In this document: positions 37,701 through 46,316 of the stretch, piece by piece | Position numbering within the stretch: the first letter of the stretch is position 1 | Layout: every line of letters begins with the position of its first letter | From: Glandiceps talaboti | Lineage: Eukaryota; Hemichordata; Enteropneusta; Spengelidae | Length of the DNA: 64,000 nucleotides | Assembly (NCBI RefSeq): GCF_964340395.1 | Contig: NC_135549.1 | Coordinates: forward strand, 6,204,001-6,268,000 | Reading direction: 5' to 3' | Notes under the pieces: model-generated | What the model was told of the DNA's origin: nothing | The model's database searches: none | Seen by the model: the letters and a program-made list of their open reading frames with translations, nothing else | Position numbers and translations under genes: made by a program

Positions 37701-40700
37701 CATTCAACTTGTCCCAATTTCAACTCTCTGATTGTTCAATGTTTGCATCTTATATATTTACATCAGCCAAGAATTGTGGTTCATTTCCTAGAAATCTTCT
37801 GATGCAAGTAGGTTTTCTATAGCAACTATAACGGGTTGTAAATTTTTGCTCATTCCATTTAGTGTACATTGGATATGCAACAGCTTAGTTTAATCTCAAT
37901 TCACTCTTGTATGCATCATCAGAGCTAAGTAAACCACTGTATAAGATATTAAATAATTTGGAATTGACTCAAATGGATATTATTATGTGTATCATATTTA
38001 ATATATATTAATAATAAATATATTCAGAAGCTATAAAGGAACCGCCTTAATTTTGAAACAAATTGGTCATTTAACTGACAAAGCCCACTAGAGGATATAT
38101 TGGCCATCACCAAAAAAAAAAATTGAAATGCCAAAAATATGGGTAGGTCGGGCCCATTGAACAGATTTTTTTATTTTTTCTGGCCTAACAAAATATTAGA
38201 CAAAATTACATCCAGATACATGGGAGAGAATTTCAAAGTTTACATTAATTTTTGACTCACCGGTTTAAGGAATACTGATGCAGCTTACAACAATTGTCAT
38301 ATATTATAATCTGTGGCGCGGTTGGGAATCTTGTCATGATGATCGAAAATGGAACTGCTGGGGATTCCACTTGTTTCATCAGTTGAAATCCATAGCAGAC
38401 TTTATGGGGACAGCAGACTGTGAAGATTCCTGGGGACAATGTGGGATGGCCGCCATGAAATTTACGACAACCACTTTCAACTTGACTTGTTTTGTCCTGT
38501 TTGTACCTGCCTTTGCTGTAAAGGAAAAAAAAGATGACACAAATAAGTATTTTATCCTTAGTTGCAAGTGTATGTGATACTGTAATCACATCAAAGCCTA
38601 CATGTTATGTGTGATTTTAATGTAACTTCAACAATGTCTGTCACTGTTTTAGCAAGTGAACAGACAAAGTTGGAAACCAATTCTAGTAATCTAACAATAT
38701 CTATGTAAACATTAATTGTTATTGTTATTTAATATTTTGACTAATCAGCTGTAATAGGAAATAAATCATGAAAACTTACCCTCTAATATGTGGAAGCGAT
38801 GGGAAAAAGGACAGGCTATCATTGGAAGACACTGATGGATATTGTCTGTTGTTATCTTGTGACACATAACATTGCTTTGCTCTGATCAGGATATCGAACA
38901 ACAGTTGTCGTGCTTGGATTGGTACTTGCTGACTTCTAGATGCTATTGCAACCAAGAACTTGAAGATGAGTGGTGCATCATGCTGTAGGCTCTTTAGTTT
39001 TGCAGAATTACTAACATTGAATATATTGAGACCTCGAATTACTTCCTTAATGATATTTCTAGCAATTGAATTTGAGGGTATCTGTATCAAGGAACAAACT
39101 GGCGAATTCTTTGCAATATCAGAAAAAAATGATGAAAACTGTTGTGGTGCTTTGAGAAGTGTTCCATTTGTTGAGATCAGCAACAGTACACTGACTAGAG
39201 ACTGCAAATGTTCATACTGTTTCAGTAAGTGGATAAGGTGGGTAAAGTCTTCTGAAGATAAGGGAACAGTAGAAGTTTGATCTGCAAACTTTAAAAGTAG
39301 TTTTCTGGCCTTGGCATGTGGTATGTAGACTCTGTCTTCATGTTTACTTCCGACCATAGCAGGATATTCATCAGTGGCAGTTGAATCTTCTTCAGAGAGA
39401 AACTGTTTAAGGAGAACCTTGTTAACTCCAAGGCTAGTACCATCACAAATAATGACAGGTGGTGTTTCCCCACATTTGACACAGGTGAAGGAATCTGTGT
39501 AGTTTATACTGAGAAGCCGACTGTATCCATTCCATGCTATTCGTAGCTTGTGTAAAGGAAGAGGTACAGTTGTGGAATAAGTGGCGTGTAATTTCACATA
39601 TGCCCTGTAAAAAGACATGAAACAAAAGTATTACAAATCATGCATATCCACAATAAAAACATAATGACTTTTAAAGAGTATTTTAATTGGTAGAATGTTA
39701 CCCTTATCATAAAATTAATAGCAAGAGTGCAATTTCCAATATTTTCTTGGTATTGGCGTGGTCTGTGTTCTATATTTAGAATTGATCACATACAGTATAA
39801 CAGGTTAAGTTTGTAAACCCTATGCTGACGAATGTTGTATCTAGCTAGCTACAGTGTAACAATGGATACATCCTGTGGAATAGTTCAGAAAAATTATGGC
39901 GAAATCTGTCCCCCAAAATGATACCAATAATCACTCTGGTTCATGGATTAAATAGAAATCAAAGCTCCATACCTGTGAAATGTAGCAAGTGGGTTTCTTC
40001 CCTCACACATGAGATGCAGGTAAGACTGGAGGAGGCTGTGATGGATGATGTCTTTGTTGTTTAAATTAAACAGCAGATCATCTCTACCATCATAATACAG
40101 TTTACAAGCACAGGTACCAACACTTGGTCTATAGAACACTGAAAGACAAAATAACATAGTACGATTAACACCTTACAGGGTATACAAGTTTGCAAATTTG
40201 AATTGGCCACATCAGTAGAAAATGAACAGATACTGAAATGTAAACTTCCATATAAATATCACTGGGACACAGACAAATTTCTGATGAGAATTGTGGCTAC
40301 GAGAGTCACAATATTACAAATAAAAATTGTAATAATGTAAATAGCAGAACAATTTGAACCCACATTATAGAATTGAAAACAAGAGTGAAATTTTCATTAT
40401 TTAAAGTTTCTGAATGCAAACTGTCTATAATTACAAACTGTAATATCATGGTAGTTTTTATTTAAAGCTCACCTTTAATGTTTTGACTTCCAATATTTCC
40501 CTTGGTTGTCTTCAATGAAAAACTTTCAAAATATATAGTAGCTTCCCCTACACACCATTTATGCTCTACTGCATCTCCATCATCCCATTTGTTACCATGG
40601 CAACACAATGCATAGGGTCCATCATCTGCTGGCATTTCAGGAATGAGTACAGGTGGTATAGAAATCTGTGAACAAATTAATAAAATATTACTAAGTCAAA

Positions 40701-43700
40701 ATTCACTGAGCACTACCATAATAGGTATTGTTATACTAACAAGTCAAACATTTAGTCAGGCCATGTCTATTAACAAAATATAATAAACAACACAAAATGA
40801 ACTCACCTCACCACTCCTTAGCTGATCAAAATTCTCCTTTGCTTCATCTGGAAGACTGTATGGAATTGGTTTATAGGACATGCATGAAAATGTACTGGTA
40901 CTTGAAGCAGCAGACTCATCATCTTCTGGAATGGTTCTGCTGTGCTGCTGGGACCAGGTCCTGTACACTTCCACATGGTCACATGATGACCTACCAAATC
41001 TACAGCTTGTGCAGCAGAGTTGTCTTGCTCTGTTTCTGTGTACTACAGACAAAACATGAACATCTCTGTTGATGGTAACTGCAGCGAGGAAAGGATCTTC
41101 CGTAAGCTGATCCACAACAATTTGAGATTCATCTAATGGTTGTTGAGTAACAACTGGATGTGGTGTATAAATGGCATTGACTGCTTTGGCATGGAGGCAA
41201 TAGTTTGACTCTTCATCCTTGATAAATCTACGAAAGTTACAGTCACTACTGCTGGATGGACGAGTGGCCTGTAGTCTCTCCTCATTTTGCATACCCATCT
41301 TGCATGAACATGTCAAAAGACGAGTCTGCAACGTGTTTTCAGCATTGTGAAATAGCAAAGTCCTTTTTACTATGCAATACTGAGACTTGAGTTTAGCTGA
41401 AGAAGGGTCACAGTCTGCAACAACATAGACATCACCAGATGAGAGCTCCCATGTCATCTTGTGTCTTTTCAGCTGATATAAGTATGCAGAATCAATATCG
41501 ACATCCATTGAACCAGAACTTGATGATGTGCTAGAAGAGAATAAATGATTTAAGACCATAATAAGTTATAATGTTATCTTACAATTTCTATCCACAAGTT
41601 ACCAGTTTGTCCAGTATTCCGCGAAGCATTTAGGCACCAATATTTGATTGACATCTACGGTAATGATGACTCAGATTTTCACAAAACCCCTTTGGTCTCT
41701 ACTTACGATTTTTCAGACAGATTGGTGTGCATTTGAAAAAGTTGAACATGAGCTGAGCGAAGTTTAGTTGTCATAAAATAATGTTGCAAAGTTTATTCAA
41801 GTTTTTCTGACATGAGCACAGTAGTACTGACTGTGGTGAGTGTCCTTGGAACACATATCGCTGACCTGTTGATAGCATTTCCATGAAAGCCACTACCCAA
41901 TTTTTGATAATCTGTCTTACAATGGATAGCACTAGTGCATATATGCCAAAAGTAAGGAATTTTGTAGGGAAAAAAAATTCTTTACATAAATTTTGCCAAA
42001 TAATGCATAATATGGTGATTTAGGTTACCATGGCAACAGATGTTCCTAAAATGATAACTATTTTTGAACTCAACATAACAAACTACCCAACATAGGGTGG
42101 TCAATATGCAAATAAACTATGTTATAATTAAATTTATCAAGTTATTTTCCAGATATGTAATGTTTAACCAAAACAACATTTTTAGTCTACTGTTTCAATG
42201 GAAACAGCTGTCCTATTTTAGTTAATTTGTGTTACAACAGATAGCCCCCATCTCATACATGTCAAAAACAGGGAAACATTTTCATTTTTCCATGTTTTAT
42301 GTCAAATTTTGGAAAAATCATCCACATATTATGGTGATTTTGGTTACCATAGAAACAGATGTTAGTAATATGACCCTCTTTTGGAACTCAGCATAAAAGA
42401 GTATCTTAGGTAGGAGGTTAATATTCAGATAAAGTTGATTATTATCAAACTTATTATTAGAAAATTTATTTAAACACACTCTAAATTCCAGTGAAATCTT
42501 CAAATGTCTATCCTTGTTTATTAATTATCTAATTATTCAAAGACATAATTATAGGCTCTAAGATACAAGATTGTACGTTCACTAGGTTAACTTCTTCATA
42601 TGCAATTGCACAGTAATATTGTAGATAAGTTGTCCTCGTCATGAGTTGGTACAAACAACTTTTACACATGTTACAAGGAGAGCTTCGGTATACTCCTGAA
42701 ATGGGACGTGGTGTGTGCCTATGCACTTCAACAAGTGTGTGTTCTCTGATGATGGACCATGGATCATATGAATTACTGAGAACAACTCGTACTACAACTG
42801 TTGAGCACGGAACAGAGCGAAAACTCAAAAAATTCAAAATGTCAATTCGGATAGTGGAACAGTGTAGTGACACTGATAGCTGTTCTCAAGTCTACGAATG
42901 ACGGTAGGCTACCAAAGTGTCATGATTGAGTTCCAAGCGCGTATCCGTCAAGACGTGAGCTACGTGAAGTCAAATCACGGTAAAGCCTACAATATAACCC
43001 TAAAACCACATTACAAAACAGCATTTATAAACTTATCTCAAGGAACTTCGTACCGTCCTTGTACAAGTTGTAGCATTTTCAAGAAAAGTATTCACAGATG
43101 GCGTGGCATCGGCGGCCATTTTGAATCGTCCCGTACGGATATACGCACACACTACTCTCTCAAACTTTCATCAATAGTAGTAGGATGTTGTTCAGAAATA
43201 AAACATGCATTCATGCCATAGTGTTCAGATTCGAAGTCGAACACTTACCATTGCCACGCAATACTATGTATAACAATATGGCCCGTATAAACGATCGTGC
43301 ACATCGGTGTGTTGACTTGTGTTCGGGCCAAACCAACGCATATGGGATATCTCGGGCAGGAAACGAAGGATGAACCCCGTTCAAATATTCACATGGTGAA
43401 CTTTGTTTTAAACATTGAAATACACTTACCATTTTATTCTCTTTGTATCTCCACGATTGGTATTTTCAACTTTTCGCTTTCGGCTCGTTCTTAGAATTTC
43501 GTGTGCTGACAATTCCGCTATAAGTCGCTTCTTTCTGTACTCCATGACGTGACGTGACGTTCACAACTTTGACACGAGATGCTGTTATTTACGCGAGTGA
43601 CAGTTTTTATAGTCCCACTAGCACTCTCAGATTGATTCGCATTTACTGTTTATGGGCACGTTGAGAGTCCCAAATACGGTCTCAGATTCACTCTCATTCA

Positions 43701-46285
43701 CTGTTTACAACCCCTCTGAGAGTCTCAAAAACATTCGCAAAGACGATCGCAATTAGTGTTTACTTCAAAATGAGAGTCTCTGTTGTAGTCGCATTCACCC
43801 AGTTGAAGGGGTCATACATACCTCGGAACTGGCATAGTTGCTGAACCTATCGCAAAGAAACACATTCTTCCAGACTTCCGAGCCGATATATTTTATGACT
43901 ATGGAGATTTTGTGACTTCACTTAATGGGTGTTATGGTAGGCAAACCCACTGGATGACAATTGATTTGTGCAATTACAAGTTAAGAAAGCGAAGAAAAAA
44001 AAAGATAGATTGTGTTGCTTTTTGTGTTACTTTTATTTGATACATCACTTTAACAGTGACCCTTGCATGTTTGAAGTTATATTCATTTACAGAATGTATC
44101 CCTATTCCTTGTTTTTTTGTATCAACTGCACCGTATCTTTAAATTGATTACTAATGATAATTTACTAACACCATGTTTCATATTTTACAAAGTACTAACT
44201 TCTTTCTTAGTCTGTTCTGTTTTTGACTTGTTATTTTCAAATACTGAGACTAATAGTTTTGTAAAGTGTAGCCATGGATACATGTATTTGTTGATCTAGC
44301 TGTTTTAATGGAAACGCCATTGGTTAAGTAATAGAATGTGTATGAATGTCTTGTAATCAAATGAACAATAAACTATTTTGTATATGGCATGTTAGAGCAT
44401 ATAAACTGAATGAAATTATGAGGAAAGGAATAACAACACATGACCTGACGAAAAGTTGTAATTTAAAAAAAAAAATAGACATGCTTTAAATGATGTAGTG
44501 ATGAAGTATGAAGCATTAGTATCTTATCATGGGGTCAAAGTTGATGACAGGGGTCAAAGTTGATCCTGATAGATGTTGATTCTGTTCTACTATCTTGTAA
44601 TCACAGTGACAGCTGAAGATGTCGGTGTAAATGTCAATGATTTAGATCATGTCCACATCCGTACAAGATATGCAACATGCATTCCTGAAGAAAAAGGTGG
44701 TTCTGGAAATCCATCAATTACCACAGGAAAAGGTACTGCATTGATAATAATTATCCAACATTGCAGCTATGATTACTTATCTAATAATTTCAATCACATG
44801 ATACGGCAAGGGTTAAAGGGGTATGTTTCAATACTGGGTCATTCCATTAGTGTTATCTTAATAAGGATTTCATTCAACTTTTTATTAATAGGTCTATCAA
44901 ATAACTGTTTTTCACACCTAGTTTTTAATCCTTACCCAAAGTGGATCTTGAAGGAAATTTAAACAAATGAGAAGAAGACAGGACTACCATGTAGGAAATG
45001 TTATCCAACCATTTATATGAAATTGATTGAATTTTAAATTCCAGAACTGATAAGGTCAAACTTAAAACTTTACCATAGTCATTGCCAAATGAGAACAGGG
45101 ACAGTTTGTGTATATTATCTGTTTTGGATGAAAATTGCTCCTGATTATTTATTTGTTATCCTATGCCATTCTCAGTATTGTCTCAAAATGTAAGTTTTAG
45201 ATAGTAAATTGGACTGCAAAATACAATAATTATGGATGGAGCTCTCATAGTCGTGTAGAGACATATAACTTACATATAATTGGGTAATATAAAGTACTGG
45301 CCCTTCACCTACAACTGCGTTGTGCAGTTCAATTATAAATTGGCAGTCAATTACTCAAAATCCCACCCATACCTCCATTGTAGGGTAATATTGGATTGTC
45401 TTGTCCCATTCATCATTCAGGTGTTGTGTGTGCCATGGAGGGAGCCTTAGACTTTTTACATCATGGTACACTGGCTGGCAAGTCAGTAGTCATCCAAGGT
45501 GCAGGTAATGTAGGTAAGTATTGAAGTGGCTGTAACATTCAGGATTTGTAAAAATTCAGAAGATAAGGAAATTCTCCTTCTGTATTTCATATACATGTAT
45601 GTGTATTGTTTATCTAATTATTTAAATTGTATGTCATATAGTTATGGAGTATGAACAAATTGTCAAATTTTATGTTTTGATATTTAAAACACTGCACCTG
45701 AACAAGCACTGTTTTTGTACCATTTAAGATATTATAAATTTGATGGATTATATGTTAAAGTATATGATATTCATCCTTGACAGCTACTGTGATAGTGGAG
45801 GAACTTCTACAGAAAGGTGTGTCTTCAATCTATGTCACTGACTGTCATCAAAATAGAGTTGATGATATGAAGCATTTATTTCATGGCAAGGTATGCACCC
45901 ATTCATCAATTTGTTCACACCATAGACCAGTCGTCTTGGCAATGGATTTAATTGGCGATGGATTTAATTTAACTGCAGATGCACAAAAGCTTTATCCATG
46001 GAAATAAGTCCCGCCAACATATTTCACGAGTTGTCATATTGCTAAATTAACTTAATAATATGAAAGTTGCATCTACAGTTGTTAGTGGGCTAACTGGTAT
46101 TTAATACAAGCCGTGCATCTACTTTCATCCTGCACTGTCCAAATTAAAGTGTGCCTCACACATCCTAAATTGCCATTCCACCAAATATTTCGTCTGCCAA
46201 AATAAATGTTTACAATAGGTGTTTTCCATGTAGACAGACATCACATCATGCCATTTAAATGGGTAATGGTTGGCAGTCTTGGGGA

Positions 46286-46316
<31 letters not shown>

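Larger units (their letters stand above)
30923..43824. mobile_element. 12.9-kb KDZ-superfamily DNA transposon with NRF1-like passenger gene
   Basis: The element is bounded by 200-bp inverted repeats, 30923-31122 and 43625-43824, identical except for the outermost base. It is flanked by 7-bp direct repeats GGAACTG (30916-30922, 43825-43831). It carries two intact genes converging on each other: an NRF1/EWG-like DNA-binding protein (33873-36889, +) and a KDZ-type transposase (37096-43545, -). Near-identical ends and intact genes indicate a recent insertion. The site is inside exon 3b of the dehydrogenase gene, and deleting the element plus one GGAACTG restores a 122-nt exon, which confirms the boundaries independently. 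KDZ elements (Kyakuja, Dileera, Zisupton) are known from fungi, fish and invertebrates; the usual target duplication, as I recall, is 8 bp, against 7 here. Confidence 0.92.

Noticed and set aside
42641-43221. Plus-strand open frames of 86 and 107 codons as a third transposon gene
   Set aside because: They lie in transposase intron 1, resemble no family I know, and have no supporting splice or start context.
30923-43824. The large element as a Maverick/Polinton or integrated virus
   Set aside because: There is no polymerase B, integrase, packaging ATPase or capsid gene; the catalytic protein has KDZ motifs.
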